The notes under the pieces are model-generated. The model worked only from the letters and a program-made list of their open reading frames with translations. It ran no database searches and had not been told where the DNA came from. DNA of 64,000 bases from Clostridioides difficile (lineage in GTDB: Bacteria; Bacillota; Clostridia; Peptostreptococcales; Peptostreptococcaceae), in contig CP103804.1 in NCBI GenBank assembly GCA_024919175.1, positions 1,860,001 to 1,924,000 of the forward strand, read 5' to 3'. A program made the position numbers and the translations under genes. This document shows positions 53,904-63,105 of this stretch, one piece after another; position 1 is the first letter of the stretch; each line of letters opens with the position of its first letter.

Positions 53904-55094
53904 ATGAATTTTAATCAAAAGAGAGTAGCAGCCAGTATAATGGCCACCGCGATAATAATGCCTACAATGGGGAATTTAGCATATGCTAATGAGTCTGAAA
54001 TAGAAAGTTCAACTGTAGAAAGTAGAACAATAACAGGGAATGCAGTAAATTTTAGAAAAGGACCAGGTACAAATAATGCATCGATAGGAAAGTTCTACAA
54101 AGGTGATAAAGTTGAGTACATAGGAAAAGATGGTTCTTGGGTAAAAGTTAAATATAATGGGAATACAGGTTATGTACATGAAAACTATGTATCAATAAAT
54201 AGCCTAGGAAATAGTAATGAAAGTAATGATGCTTCAGTAAAATCAACAAAAGTTGTTACAGCAAAGGGATTAAATTTTAGAACAGGTCCAAGTACAGGAA
54301 GTTCTAAAATATCTACTTTGGGATATGGTACTGAAGTTGGATACATATCTGAGTCAAATGGATGGTCAAAAATAAGCTCTAATGGTAGAGTTGGTTATGT
54401 TTCAAGTAAATACTTAGGAACTAACTTAAGTGATTCTGCGAATGGAAATGCTGGAAACAGTTCAAGTGATCTTGTAAAGGATACAAAAGTTGTAACAGCA
54501 AAATCATTAAACCTTAGAACCGGACCAGGAACAGGACACTCTAAAGTGGCTACATTAAGTTATGGTACTGAAGTTGGAAGTATTTCAGAAAATGGAGGAT
54601 GGACAAAAGTAAATCACGATGACCAAACAGGATATGTATCAAGTCAATATCTTGGTGAAAAAGGTTCTGTTGATACTTCAAGCCCATCTGATTCAACTAA
54701 TTCTCCAAGTCAGGGAGCTGATAGTGTAATAAGCTTTGCAAAGACACTACTTGGAAAACCATATGTATGGGGAGCAGAAGGTCCAAATAGTTTTGACTGT
54801 TCTGGATTCACACAATATGTTATGAAAAAATCTGCAGGAGTTAGTATACCAAGAGTATCTAGAGACCAAAGTAAATATGGAGCGTATGTAAACAGAGGAG
54901 ACCTTAGAAGTGGAGATTTAATATTCTTTGATACAGAAGGCTCAAATAATGGTTCTGTAAGTCATGTTGGAATATATATGGGAAATGGAGAGATGATACA
55001 CGCATCTTCAGGTTCCTCAAAAAAGGTAACAATATCTAATATAAATAGTAGTTACTATTCAAGTAGATATGTAAATGCAAGAAGAGTTTTATAA
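53904..55094 (+). CDS. SH3-NlpC/P60 cell-wall hydrolase
   Basis: A 396-residue secreted protein: signal peptide (cleavage near AYA-NE, residue 28/29), three bacterial SH3 repeats (about 42-98, 115-172, 194-250; each with V(N)FRxGPxT), a Ser/Pro linker and a C-terminal NlpC/P60 domain with catalytic Cys299 (FDCSGF), His354 (SHVGIY) and His366. It should cut peptide stems in peptidoglycan, binding the wall with the SH3 repeats. The ribosome site AGAGGAG is somewhat distant from the ATG. Confidence 0.9.
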   Translation: MNFNQKRVAASIMATAIIMPTMGNLAYANESEIESSTVESRTITGNAVNFRKGPGTNNASIGKFYKGDKVEYIGKDGSWVKVKYNGNTGYVHENYVSINSLGNSNESNDASVKSTKVVTAKGLNFRTGPSTGSSKISTLGYGTEVGYISESNGWSKISSNGRVGYVSSKYLGTNLSDSANGNAGNSSSDLVKDTKVVTAKSLNLRTGPGTGHSKVATLSYGTEVGSISENGGWTKVNHDDQTGYVSSQYLGEKGSVDTSSPSDSTNSPSQGADSVISFAKTLLGKPYVWGAEGPNSFDCSGFTQYVMKKSAGVSIPRVSRDQSKYGAYVNRGDLRSGDLIFFDTEGSNNGSVSHVGIYMGNGEMIHASSGSSKKVTISNINSSYYSSRYVNARRVL

Positions 55095-55148
55095 TCATTT
55101 AAATTTAATGATGAAACCTTATAAATAGATATTTCTTTATTGCTTATA

Positions 55149-55223
55149 AAAAAGCAGGTATGATGTCAATAGTATTATAGATTATTATCTATATTACTGT
55201 TGATTTAGTACCTGCTTTTTGTT
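55149..55223. terminator. Long terminator between the hydrolase and cotJC genes
   Basis: AAAAGCAGGTA (about 55149-55160) pairs with TACCTGCTTTTT (55209-55220) and inner segments also pair. A/T-runs are present on both sides, as fits the convergent genes. Confidence 0.85.
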
Positions 55224-55355
55224 GTTTATTTATTCTATCTGTGTATAGAAAATGGACAGTTTTTTATAATTTTTTATATATTTAAGCAGATTTAAGCGAA
55301 AAAAGTAAGTTAATAAATTAGTAAATAATTGTAGTCATATATATAAAGAAGAATT

Positions 55356-55928
55356 TTAGAATATTTTTTGACATTCTTCTAATTCATAAGCATCCATTAA
55401 AGCTTCACCAAATCTTTGATAGTGAATTATTTCTCTTTGACCTAAGAATTTTAGTACATTTATAACATCAACATCATCTGTTAAGTTTATAAGTTGATAA
55501 TATGTTGCAAGAGCTTTTTGTTCAGCAGCCATATCTTCATGTAAATCAGTTACAGGATTTGACATAACTGCAATAGGTCTTACATCAAATGGAACTCCAT
55601 TTGAATCTGTTGGATAAATTCCATATCCATTTTGTGCATAGTTTGAACCAAGGCCAGCAGCTTTTAATTCTTCTGGAGTTACATCAGAAGTTAACTGATA
55701 AACCATAGTACATATAAGCTCAACATGAGCTAGCTCTTCTGTACCAATATCTGTTAAAAGTGCACGCATATTACCAGTAGGCATTGTATATCTTTGACTC
55801 AAATATCTCAAAGATGCAGCAAGTTCTCCATTTGGCCCGCCAAATTGAGTTATAAGAAACTTAGCCATTCTTGGGTCACAAGTTTTTATATTAACTGGGT
55901 GTTGTAAAGTTTTTTGATATATCCACAT
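55356..55928 (-). CDS. cotJC: Spore coat protein CotJC (manganese catalase family)
   Basis: A 190-residue four-helix protein of the Mn-catalase/CotJC family with metal-ligand Glu/His residues in NGELAASLRYL, GTEELAHVELI, DMAAEQKALATY and REIIHYQRF. It is incorporated in the spore coat and may remove H2O2. In C. difficile one of the catalase-like coat proteins, CotD, belongs to this family; whether this is that one is a recollection, not a search. Third gene of a cotJABC operon, 28 bases after cotJB. Confidence 0.9.
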   Translation of the reverse strand: MWIYQKTLQHPVNIKTCDPRMAKFLITQFGGPNGELAASLRYLSQRYTMPTGNMRALLTDIGTEELAHVELICTMVYQLTSDVTPEELKAAGLGSNYAQNGYGIYPTDSNGVPFDVRPIAVMSNPVTDLHEDMAAEQKALATYYQLINLTDDVDVINVLKFLGQREIIHYQRFGEALMDAYELEECQKIF

Positions 55929-55956
55929 GAATTTTCAATCCTCCAATACTTGATGT

Positions 55957-56223
55957 CTAATAATTAAATTCTCTATCCCAAGGCCAAGGTTGCTCAGCCC
56001 ATTGCCAAGGGCATCTACTTGGAGCATACCCAAAGTTAGTTAAAGGACCATATTTATTTTCGTAAGCATATCTAGCCTGTGCAAATTGGTTACATAATGA
56101 ATTATAAGTGTTGATAGCATTTTTATCATCAGGATGAGTGTCTAAATATAAGTTCATATCAACACATGCAAAAGATGTTTCCTGAATTTTTCTCATAAGT
56201 TCAGCTCTAGATGAATCTTTCAT
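55957..56223 (-). CDS. cotJB: Spore coat protein CotJB
   Basis: An 88-residue CotJB: MRKIQETSFACVDMNLYLDTHPDD followed by a Tyr-rich middle and a Trp/Pro-rich end (CPWQWAEQPWPWDREF). It is needed with CotJA and CotJC in the spore coat. Its start overlaps the cotJA stop by one base. Confidence 0.92.
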   Translation of the reverse strand: MKDSSRAELMRKIQETSFACVDMNLYLDTHPDDKNAINTYNSLCNQFAQARYAYENKYGPLTNFGYAPSRCPWQWAEQPWPWDREFNY

Positions 56224-56432
56224 TATCTTCTACCTCCTCTTAATTTTTTTGGCTTAGCATATAATTCTTTGTTGTACATTTCAGATTCTAATAAATTTAG
56301 TTCTGGAAATATAGTTCCAAATTTTAATGCATCAGAAAGGCAGTACATTTCTGTGAAAATTTGATTATTAACATATGGTCTAGCCAAAGATGAACCACAA
56401 TTCTTTTTAATATCTCTAGTTTTATTTTCCAA
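56223..56432 (-). CDS. cotJA: Spore coat protein CotJA
   Basis: A 69-residue CotJA-type protein (SLARPYVNNQIFTEMY...AL.FGTIFPELN). It is the first gene of the operon and is expected to be made in the mother cell during sporulation. Ribosome site AAGGAGG lies before the ATG. Confidence 0.9.
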   Translation of the reverse strand: MENKTRDIKKNCGSSLARPYVNNQIFTEMYCLSDALKFGTIFPELNLLESEMYNKELYAKPKKLRGGRR

Positions 56433-56455
56433 GATGAAAACCTCCTTGTTGTAAA

Positions 56456-56482
56456 TAGATAGGTAAGTCTATCTAGTGTATA
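56456..56482 (-). promoter_or_regulatory. Possible sporulation -10 element and inverted repeat of cotJA
   Basis: On the minus strand TATACACTA (plus 56474-56482) resembles the cATAnnnTA -10 box of mother-cell sigma factors. Just downstream, TAGATAG and CTATCTA (plus 56456-56462 and 56469-56475) form a 7-bp inverted repeat in the leader. A clear -35 element was not found. Confidence 0.35.
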
Positions 56483-56700
56483 ATATTCATTCATTTAAAA
56501 ATCGTTACTCATAATAAAATATTAAATGAGAAAAATAAAAAAGATAATAAAAGAAAGGCGTTATTTATGTTATTATAAGTTTATGTGTTATTGTAAACTA
56601 TAAAGTATTTATTAAAATTAAAGTAACAATTATAGTATTTTATAGAAGTAGGTAGACTTTTTTGTAAAATATTATTAACATAAATATACGAGGTGATTAA

Positions 56701-57561
56701 ATGAGTGAGCTATCAGGAAAAGGCTGTGAAATTATAGTTCCTTTTGAGGAAAGACTTTCACTAAGGGATATAGAAAAAAGTATTATAAAAAAATATAGAA
56801 AATATTTATGGTCTAAGTTTATAAAGGCAATAAGAGATTATAAATTAGTTGAAGAAGGGGATAAAATAGCTGTAGCAATATCTGGAGGAAAAGATAGTAT
56901 TCTTATGGCTAAAATGTTTCAAGAATTAAAGAGACATGGACAAGTTAATTTTGATGTTGAATTTATTGCTATGGACCCTGGATACCATGCAAATATAAGA
57001 CAATTACTTGTAGATAATTGTGAGTATTTAAACATACCAATACATTTATTTGATTCAAGAATATTTGAAATAGCTGATGAAATTGCAAAAGATTATCCAT
57101 GTTATATGTGTGCAAGAATGAGAAGGGGAGCGTTATATTCAAAAGCAGAAGAATTGGGGTGTAATAAACTTGCATTAGGTCATCATTATGATGATGTAAT
57201 AGAAACAACTATGCTTAATTTGTTGTGTGCAGGAAATTTTAAAACTATGCTTCCTAAGCTTAATTCTACTAATTTTGAAGGAATAAAAATTATAAGACCA
57301 CTTTATTATATAAGAGAAGAACATATTATAAGATTTATCCAAAACAGTGGTATATGGCCTTTAAATTGTGCTTGTATGGTTGCTGCTAAAAAAACTGGAA
57401 ATAAAAGATATGAGATAAAAGATTTAATAAAAAGTTTAGAGCCAAATTTTAAAAATGTAGAAAAGTCTATATTTAAAGCAGCAGAAAATGTAAATCTTGA
57501 TTCAATACTAGGGTGGCAAAAAGATGGGGAGAAACATTCTTTCTTAGAAAATTATGAATAA
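56701..57561 (+). CDS. TtcA-like PP-loop tRNA 2-thiolation protein
   Basis: A 286-residue ATP pyrophosphatase: PP-loop SGGKDS at 61-66, CYMC at 134-137 and a later C-A-C pair that could hold an Fe-S cluster, and the GHHYDDVIETTMLNL motif of the TtcA group. TtcA makes 2-thiocytidine at position 32 of tRNA; related clostridial proteins may act on other positions or substrates. It is preceded by a leader of about 200 AT-rich bases and followed by an exonuclease gene 46 bases downstream. Confidence 0.82.
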   Translation: MSELSGKGCEIIVPFEERLSLRDIEKSIIKKYRKYLWSKFIKAIRDYKLVEEGDKIAVAISGGKDSILMAKMFQELKRHGQVNFDVEFIAMDPGYHANIRQLLVDNCEYLNIPIHLFDSRIFEIADEIAKDYPCYMCARMRRGALYSKAEELGCNKLALGHHYDDVIETTMLNLLCAGNFKTMLPKLNSTNFEGIKIIRPLYYIREEHIIRFIQNSGIWPLNCACMVAAKKTGNKRYEIKDLIKSLEPNFKNVEKSIFKAAENVNLDSILGWQKDGEKHSFLENYE

Positions 57562-57607
57562 AAGCAATTAAAAGAATCACTATAAACAATTGGAAAGGGT
57601 GTTTATA

Positions 57608-58636
57608 TTGAAAAGAGTATATATAGATTTTGAGATGAATATGCCAAATTCTAAATCAAAGAGAGATATATTAAATTCAGATATAATTGCAATTGGAGCA
57701 GTTATGTATGATGAAAAGACAAAAAATATTGATAAATTTAAATCTTTAATAAAGCCAGTAAGTAATGCCCAGTTGTATCCTCATATACAAGAGTTGACTC
57801 ATATATCTTCAGAAGAATTAAAGTATGCACCAAGCTATGAAGAGGTAATGAGAAAATTTAAAAAGTGGTTAGGCATATTTTCTGAGATTGAAGGAATATA
57901 TACTTTTGGTAATTTAGATTTAACATGTTTCAATAACACTGATATGAGAAGTTCTAAAAAAAACAATCATCCAAGGTTCGTAAACAACATTAGAGAGTTA
58001 TTTGTGGATATAAAAGAGAAATATATAGAGTGTGGTATAAAATGTATGAACTATATATCACTAAAAAATTTACTTGAATTTGCTAACTTAGAGTTTAGTG
58101 GAGATGCGCATGACCCATTAAATGATGCATATAATTTATTTATTTTAGATGAGGCAATTACAAATAATGTAGATATACAAAATATTTTAATAATGCTAGA
58201 TATAATAAGACCTCCATTTAATAACATAAATCCAGATTTAAATGATTGCTTTGATAAATTTAAAAAGTCACTTTATAAAAAAGAAGGAAATTATGATATT
58301 GTAGATTTTTCTATTGAGATAATAAAAACTGTGAGAATGTACTTATTGACAATTATAAATATAAATATACAAAATATAGAAGTTATAAAAGATATAGATA
58401 AAAAATTGGATACTATAGATAAATTGAAGAATATAGAAGAGGGTTATTTTTATTTATTAGAAGATGTGTATTTTGATATAAAAGATTTATTAGAAGATTT
58501 AATGCTTTATAGAGTACATGAAGATGAATACAAAAATGAAATAGAAAACATAATAAAGATGTTTGATGAAGATTTAGAGAGTGAGAAAATATATATTGAT
58601 AAGAATAATAACTTAAATGTTATTAATAAAGCATAG
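57608..58636 (+). CDS. DEDD-family exonuclease (RNase T/DnaQ-like) with helical C-terminal part
   Basis: A 342-residue protein. The first 190 residues have the DnaQ-like DEDDh motifs: DFEMN (metal ligands), TFGNLDL and a final HDPLNDAYN (catalytic His and Asp). The C-terminal 150 residues are helical, acidic and of unknown function. TTG 57608 is the start because GGAAAGGGTG lies inside the longer frame. Substrate (DNA, RNA or small oligonucleotides) is unknown. Confidence 0.75.
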   Translation: MKRVYIDFEMNMPNSKSKRDILNSDIIAIGAVMYDEKTKNIDKFKSLIKPVSNAQLYPHIQELTHISSEELKYAPSYEEVMRKFKKWLGIFSEIEGIYTFGNLDLTCFNNTDMRSSKKNNHPRFVNNIRELFVDIKEKYIECGIKCMNYISLKNLLEFANLEFSGDAHDPLNDAYNLFILDEAITNNVDIQNILIMLDIIRPPFNNINPDLNDCFDKFKKSLYKKEGNYDIVDFSIEIIKTVRMYLLTIININIQNIEVIKDIDKKLDTIDKLKNIEEGYFYLLEDVYFDIKDLLEDLMLYRVHEDEYKNEIENIIKMFDEDLESEKIYIDKNNNLNVINKA

Positions 58637-58732
58637 AAGGTTAAAACTAAGAGAATAAAATTTGATGATTATGATAGCTTTTGAATAAAACTAGATTTAA
58701 AGGAAACCAAATTATTATAAAAATATATAAAA

Positions 58733-58778
58733 TAGTAATAAGTGTAGAAAGTATATATGCTTTCTACACTTATTACTA
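58733..58778. terminator. Terminator with 19-bp perfect stem
   Basis: Arms 58733-58751 and 58760-58778 are exact reverse complements (AGTGTAGAAAG/CTTTCTACACT core) with an 8-base loop. The remainder of 58779-59011 shows nothing recognisable. Confidence 0.8.
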
Positions 58779-59011
58779 TACATAGTATTTTAAATTTAAG
58801 AAATATATTATATATTTTATAATTAATATATTTTATTGACATTTTATGATTGAAAAATATGAAAACTACTTCTTGCGAAAGTAATTGATTTGTTGTATTA
58901 TAATTTACATGAATATGGAAGACAATCTTAAAAACTGTATTACAAAAGTACATATATTTAATTTTTTAACAAATAACTTATTTATTAAAAGATGAAGGGT
59001 AGGATGAGGTT

Positions 59012-59518
59012 ATGGGATTTAAAGAAGTAAAAATTGAAGAACTACAATTTAATCCATTCACTAAAATTGGTAAAGAGTGGTTACTTATAACAGCAGGAAA
59101 CTCAGACAAATTTAACACAATGACTGCAAGCTGGGGTGGTGTTGGAGTGTATTGGAGTAAAAATGTTGTAACAACTTACATAAGACCACAGAGATACACA
59201 AAAGAGTTTGTAGATAATAATGACACATTTACAATTGCATTTTTTGATGAAAAATACAGAGAAGCTTTAAATATTTGTGGCACTATTTCTGGTAGAGATA
59301 TAAATAAAGTAGAAAAAGCAGAACTTACACCATATTTTGTAGATGATACAGTAGCTTTTGAAGAAGCTAATATGATTATGGTTTGTAAAAAATTATATCA
59401 TGATACGATGCCACCAGAAAACTTTGATGCTAAGGAAAATGATGAAAAATGGTATCCAAATAAAGATTATCATACTATGTATATATCAGAAGTTGTAAAG
59501 GTTCTTATAAAAGAATAG
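59012..59518 (+). CDS. Flavin reductase-like FMN-binding protein
   Basis: A 168-residue single-domain protein of the flavin-reductase/DIM6-NTAB split-barrel family: KEWLLITAG..NTMTASWGGVGVYW and the YIRPQRYTKEFVDNN stretch typical for FMN binding. It may be a flavin reductase or a flavin-binding electron carrier; the donor and acceptor are unknown. Ribosome site GGTAGGATGAGG. Confidence 0.82.
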   Translation: MGFKEVKIEELQFNPFTKIGKEWLLITAGNSDKFNTMTASWGGVGVYWSKNVVTTYIRPQRYTKEFVDNNDTFTIAFFDEKYREALNICGTISGRDINKVEKAELTPYFVDDTVAFEEANMIMVCKKLYHDTMPPENFDAKENDEKWYPNKDYHTMYISEVVKVLIKE

Positions 59519-59599
59519 ATAAAACAAATTAAAAAATATTTTTAATAGTAAATAGGTATTTTCTTTTAATTACTATTAAATAGATATTTTTTATTAAAG

Positions 59600-59633
59600 G
59601 ATGAATTCTGCTTTATAGAGTTCATCTTTTTTA
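59600..59633 (+). terminator. Terminator after the flavin-binding gene
   Basis: GATGAATTCT (59600-59609) pairs with AGAGTTCATC (59617-59626, one G.T), then six T. Nothing else is seen in the gap to 59859. Confidence 0.8.
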
Positions 59634-59859
59634 TTTATTCATATAGAAGTATTTACATAAAATATTCAAGGTCATTTCAGATATGTTTATGTATCTATTA
59701 ATTATCTGTGTTTATTATTCTTTGTTTATTTTAAAAGCTATTATTTTAAAATGAGATTTACTTAATATATAGTCTTAAAAGTATAAATGTTAACTAATAA
59801 AAATATATATTATATTAGGTATTTTAAATAAATTTTTATAATAAAAGGGTGATTTTTTT

Positions 59860-60531
59860 ATGGAAAATATAACTAGTTATTTTAGAACAATAGTATGTGT
59901 ATTTATTTGTTTATCATCTGCATTTATATTCATTCAATTATCTAGAGTTTTTATTAATAAGAAAAAAACTAGTATAAAGAATAAGTCAAGAAAAGGTTTT
60001 CGTTATGATAGAGATTTAATTGAGACAAGGAGAGAAAAAACATATACACAAGATAGAAGTAGTGATAAAAATAAGAATATCGATAAGAAATTAAAGGGAG
60101 AAAAAGTATTTAAGTATGACAATGGAGATTTATATAAAGGTGAGTTTATTGATGGGAAGAAAAATGGATTTGGAACATATATTTTTTCAAGCAAGGAAAG
60201 ATATGAAGGATTATGGAAAGATGATAAGATGCATGGAATAGGTAAATATACTTATAGAGATGGTTCAATATATACAGGAGAATTTAAAGATGGTTTAAAA
60301 AATGGTCTAGGAAAATTAACTTATCCAAATAATGATATATATAAGGGCTATTTTTTAGATAATAAAAAAAATGGCAAAGGTGTATTATATAAAAGTGATG
60401 GAAATAAGCAGGCAGGAATATGGGAAAATGATGAACAATGTAAAAGTTTAGATTTTAAAGAATTAAGCAATAAAGAATTAAATAATAATGTTTATCAAAA
60501 TAGATTAAATGATAATAAGATAAAAATTTAG
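59860..60531 (+). CDS. Membrane-anchored MORN-repeat protein
   Basis: A 223-residue protein: N-terminal membrane helix (residues 9-30), a basic linker to about 80, then about five MORN repeats of 23 residues (YKGEFIDGKKNGFGTY, YEGLWKDDKMHGIGKY, YTGEFKDGLKNGLGKL, YKGYFLDNKKNGKGVL and a partial one). MORN repeats form beta-hairpin surfaces that bind lipids or proteins. Topology suggests the repeats may face the cytoplasm or the wall side; this is not decidable here. Function unknown. Confidence 0.8.
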   Translation: MENITSYFRTIVCVFICLSSAFIFIQLSRVFINKKKTSIKNKSRKGFRYDRDLIETRREKTYTQDRSSDKNKNIDKKLKGEKVFKYDNGDLYKGEFIDGKKNGFGTYIFSSKERYEGLWKDDKMHGIGKYTYRDGSIYTGEFKDGLKNGLGKLTYPNNDIYKGYFLDNKKNGKGVLYKSDGNKQAGIWENDEQCKSLDFKELSNKELNNNVYQNRLNDNKIKI

Positions 60532-60689
60532 TTATTATAGTAAAATAGACCTTATTTATAATGGAATATCTACTGTATATTTAGTAAAATTTGTAAAAAT
60601 TTCATATATCATATAAAATTAAGTATTGATTAGTATATTGCATAAATATAGAATATAAATATATCCATTTGATAATAAGGAGAAGAGAT

Positions 60690-61196
60690 ATGAGAGAATA
60701 TGTAGTTGTAGATTTAGAAACTACAGGATTAGACCCATATAAAGGTTGTGAAATAATAGAGATAGGAGTAACAGAAATAAAAAATGACGAAATTGTAAAA
60801 AACTATTCAAGGTTAATAAAACCTAAGGGTATAATTTCTTCATTTATAACAGAATTGACACATATAAGTAATGAAATGGTAGAAAAAGAGGAATGTTTAG
60901 AATTGGTTTTACCTAGATTTAGAAAATACATAGGTGATAGAACGATAATTGCACATAATGCAAAATTTGATTTAAAGTTTTTAAATTACTATCTTAGAAT
61001 GTTGGACTTAGAGCCAATAAATAATTATATATGTACACTAGAATTATTAAAAAAATGTAAAAGTTATAAAGGAAAAAATAAGAAGCTTGAAACAGCTTGT
61101 GCTTATTACAATATAGAGAATATAAATGCTCATAGAGCTGATAGTGACACTTTAGCAACTGCAAAGCTATTTTTAAAAATAAAAGATGAATATTAA
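60690..61196 (+). CDS. DnaQ-like 3'-5' exonuclease
   Basis: A 168-residue stand-alone exonuclease with all DEDDh motifs: VVDLETTGLDP, IAHNAKFDLKFL and HRADSDTLATAKL. It resembles the exonuclease domain of PolC/DnaQ, and could proofread, trim RNA or process repair intermediates. ATG 60690 is the start by the AAGGAGAAG ribosome site, which lies inside the longer frame from TTG 60669. Confidence 0.88.
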   Translation: MREYVVVDLETTGLDPYKGCEIIEIGVTEIKNDEIVKNYSRLIKPKGIISSFITELTHISNEMVEKEECLELVLPRFRKYIGDRTIIAHNAKFDLKFLNYYLRMLDLEPINNYICTLELLKKCKSYKGKNKKLETACAYYNIENINAHRADSDTLATAKLFLKIKDEY

Positions 61197-61323
61197 TCGC
61201 AAATATAGAGAAAATTAGTGAAAATATCCTTTATAAAATTGACCCTTAAACTTACAATTTTGTTCTTTGATTTATTTTGTGGAACAATGTATAATGTACC
61301 TTATATAAAGAAGGGAGACTAAA

Positions 61324-62334
61324 ATGGGTTATTACAATGATGATGATAATAATAAAATAAGACGTAAAAAAGTCAGTAATAATAAAGATAGTAATAAAAA
61401 ATCTAAACATTCTTATACTTCAACAAGCAAAAAAAATAAAAATTCTCAGACAGCCTCTAGTAAAAGAATGAGTGAAAAGGTAGATTCAAAAAATATTATA
61501 AAAAGAGATAGTTTTACAAGAGATAATGTAAGACCTTTAAATACAGATTATGGTCAAAGAGATAGACGAAGAGTTGAGTACAAGCAAAGAGATAGAAAAT
61601 TAAAAAGTAAAAAAAGAAGAAAGCAAAAGAGAATTAAAATAGCTAGAGCATTATTATCTGTTATGCTAGTGGCACTGATTATATTTTCAGTGGCAGGTGC
61701 AATTTTTACAGTTTCAGCTATAAAGGGCTCACCGGAAGTCACTAAAAAACTAATTAAGTCTAAATATATAAGTAGTGAGGTTGTCAGTATAAAACAAATG
61801 CCAAAAGACTTAAAACAGGCTATAGTTTCCATAGAAGATGAGAGATTTTATAAGCATAAAGGAGTAGATGTTATTTCTTTAGCTAGGTCAGTACTTAATA
61901 ATGTGTTTACAGACACGACACAAGGTGGAAGTACTATAGATATGCAAGTTTCAAAAAATCTGCTTACAAGTGATGATAAAACTATGAAGAGAAAAATAAG
62001 GGACATGTATAATGCAAAGCAAATGAATAAAATCATGAGCAAAGATGAAATCCTTGAAGCGTATCTAAATAATATGTATCTAGGAAAAAATGCATATGGA
62101 GCTGCAAAAGGAGCTGAAGTGTATTTTGGTAAAAAAGTTGGAGAGTTAAACCTAGCTGAATGTGCTATGCTTGCAGGTATGACCAATAATCCTGCTAGAT
62201 ATATCGACCATGGAGAAGCTAAAAAGAGACAGTTGACTGTGTTGTATAAGATGCATGAGCTTGGTTATATAACTGATAAGGAATATAGAATAGCAAAAGC
62301 TGATGACACTCCATTTAAATCAGAAATTGATTAA
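61324..62334 (+). CDS. Membrane-bound GT51 peptidoglycan glycosyltransferase
   Basis: A 336-residue monofunctional glycan polymerase. A long Lys/Arg/Ser-rich cytoplasmic tail (1-105) precedes one helix (about 107-131) and a GT51 domain with EDERFYKHKG (171-180, catalytic Glu), GGSTIDMQVSKNL, KIRDMYNAKQM and EAYLNNMYLGKNAYGAAKGAE. No transpeptidase domain follows, so it makes glycan chains from lipid II for other enzymes to cross-link. The long basic tail is an unusual feature. Ribosome site GAAGGGAG. Confidence 0.9.
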   Translation: MGYYNDDDNNKIRRKKVSNNKDSNKKSKHSYTSTSKKNKNSQTASSKRMSEKVDSKNIIKRDSFTRDNVRPLNTDYGQRDRRRVEYKQRDRKLKSKKRRKQKRIKIARALLSVMLVALIIFSVAGAIFTVSAIKGSPEVTKKLIKSKYISSEVVSIKQMPKDLKQAIVSIEDERFYKHKGVDVISLARSVLNNVFTDTTQGGSTIDMQVSKNLLTSDDKTMKRKIRDMYNAKQMNKIMSKDEILEAYLNNMYLGKNAYGAAKGAEVYFGKKVGELNLAECAMLAGMTNNPARYIDHGEAKKRQLTVLYKMHELGYITDKEYRIAKADDTPFKSEID

Positions 62335-62405
62335 ATTTGTAAAAAATGTAGTGTTTTAAAGGTTTGAATAACTAAAATTGTAACCAAATAGGTTGTTTGC
62401 CACCC

Positions 62406-62438
62406 ATTTGCCACCGGATTATAATTATGGTGGCAAAT
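62406..62438. terminator. Hairpin after the glycosyltransferase gene
   Basis: ATTTGCCACC (62406-62415) pairs with GGTGGCAAAT (62429-62438) with a 13-base loop. The same GCCACC word also occurs just before it (62400-62405). The U-run is poor, so it may be a terminator or part of an old attachment region. Confidence 0.5.
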
Positions 62439-62559
62439 TTACTTTATAATGTTTTCAAGAACATTTGCAGTTTTATCTTTCATAGTTTGTATATTAATAA
62501 TGAAAGAAGCTAGAAAAGTGAGTAAATTTTTATTTAGAGTGTTCCTTTAACAGCCATAT

Positions 62560-62676
62560 TTGTATATATTTATTCTTTCTTAAGAAATATATATTGATTT
62601 TCAAAAACTAAAAAGTCACTCTTAGTAAAAGAGTGATTTTGGGCTTGATATAAAAATTGAGTGTTATAAAAAATAA
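62560..62676 (+). pseudogene. Decayed type I toxin gene
   Basis: One frame ends K-L-K-S-H-S, two stops, then K-S-D-F-G-L-D-I-K-I-E-C-Y-K-K and TAA at 62674. This matches the KSHS...WELDFKIKF end of the toxin at 32961. The N-terminal membrane part is disrupted. The left limit is approximate. Confidence 0.65.
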
Positions 62677-62755
62677 CTTACTATAGTTGATTATGAAACT
62701 TCACTCTATAGCAATAGATTGTAGTTTCTTTTTTTGTTTTTGATATTATTTTACA
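62611..62755 (-). ncRNA. Antitoxin RNA-like region of the decayed module
   Basis: On the minus strand the sequence at plus 62692-62740 (GAAACTACAATCTATT, TAGAGTGAAGTTTCATAAT) matches the start of the antitoxin RNA at 33141-33181. A terminator (TCACTCTT/AAGAGTGA, plus 62616-62636, with U-run) lies at its expected end. The -10 box is weak. It may still make an RNA even though the toxin is broken. Confidence 0.55.
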
Positions 62756-62904
62756 TCTTCACTATATCGAATTTTATAAAAAATAAAACAATAAAGATTA
62801 TAATATAAAAAAGAACTATATTTGAGTTAAAGTTGTATCATTTATTATAAGATTATTTAAACGTAGATAAAACTAAAAAGGATTTTCTAGAAAATAAAAT
62901 CTAT

Positions 62905-63081
62905 CTAATTATACTTATTCACCAAGACCATCACTTGATATAAATATGATTCTACTACATTTTCTCCGTACTCTAGCATAAAATCATCTAACTGTGTATC
63001 TATAAAATTACAATAATTATGTGAACTACTAATATGAGCAGTTAATACATGTGTACATGTATCTATTTTTTCCATAAACAT
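62905..63081 (-). CDS. 58-residue protein under c-di-GMP riboswitch control
   Basis: On the minus strand an intact ORF of 58 codons starts with ATG at 63081 after a strong AGGGGG ribosome site 7 bases away. Its sequence (MFMEKIDTCTHVLTAHISSS..., two Cys, several His, acidic middle) shows no membrane segment and no family I recognise. It is the first and only ORF after a complete c-di-GMP-I riboswitch with its own promoter. It could be a genuine small protein or the truncated start of a lost larger gene. Confidence 0.6.
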   Translation of the reverse strand: MFMEKIDTCTHVLTAHISSSHNYCNFIDTQLDDFMLEYGENVVESYLYQVMVLVNKYN

Positions 63082-63105
63082 TTTACATCCCCCTAAAAAA
63101 CTTTC

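Noticed and set aside
58669..58953. Minus-strand ORF of 94 codons
   Set aside because: It runs through the perfect terminator hairpin at 58733-58778, is rich in Tyr/Ile/Phe from AT-rich DNA, and has no ribosome site.
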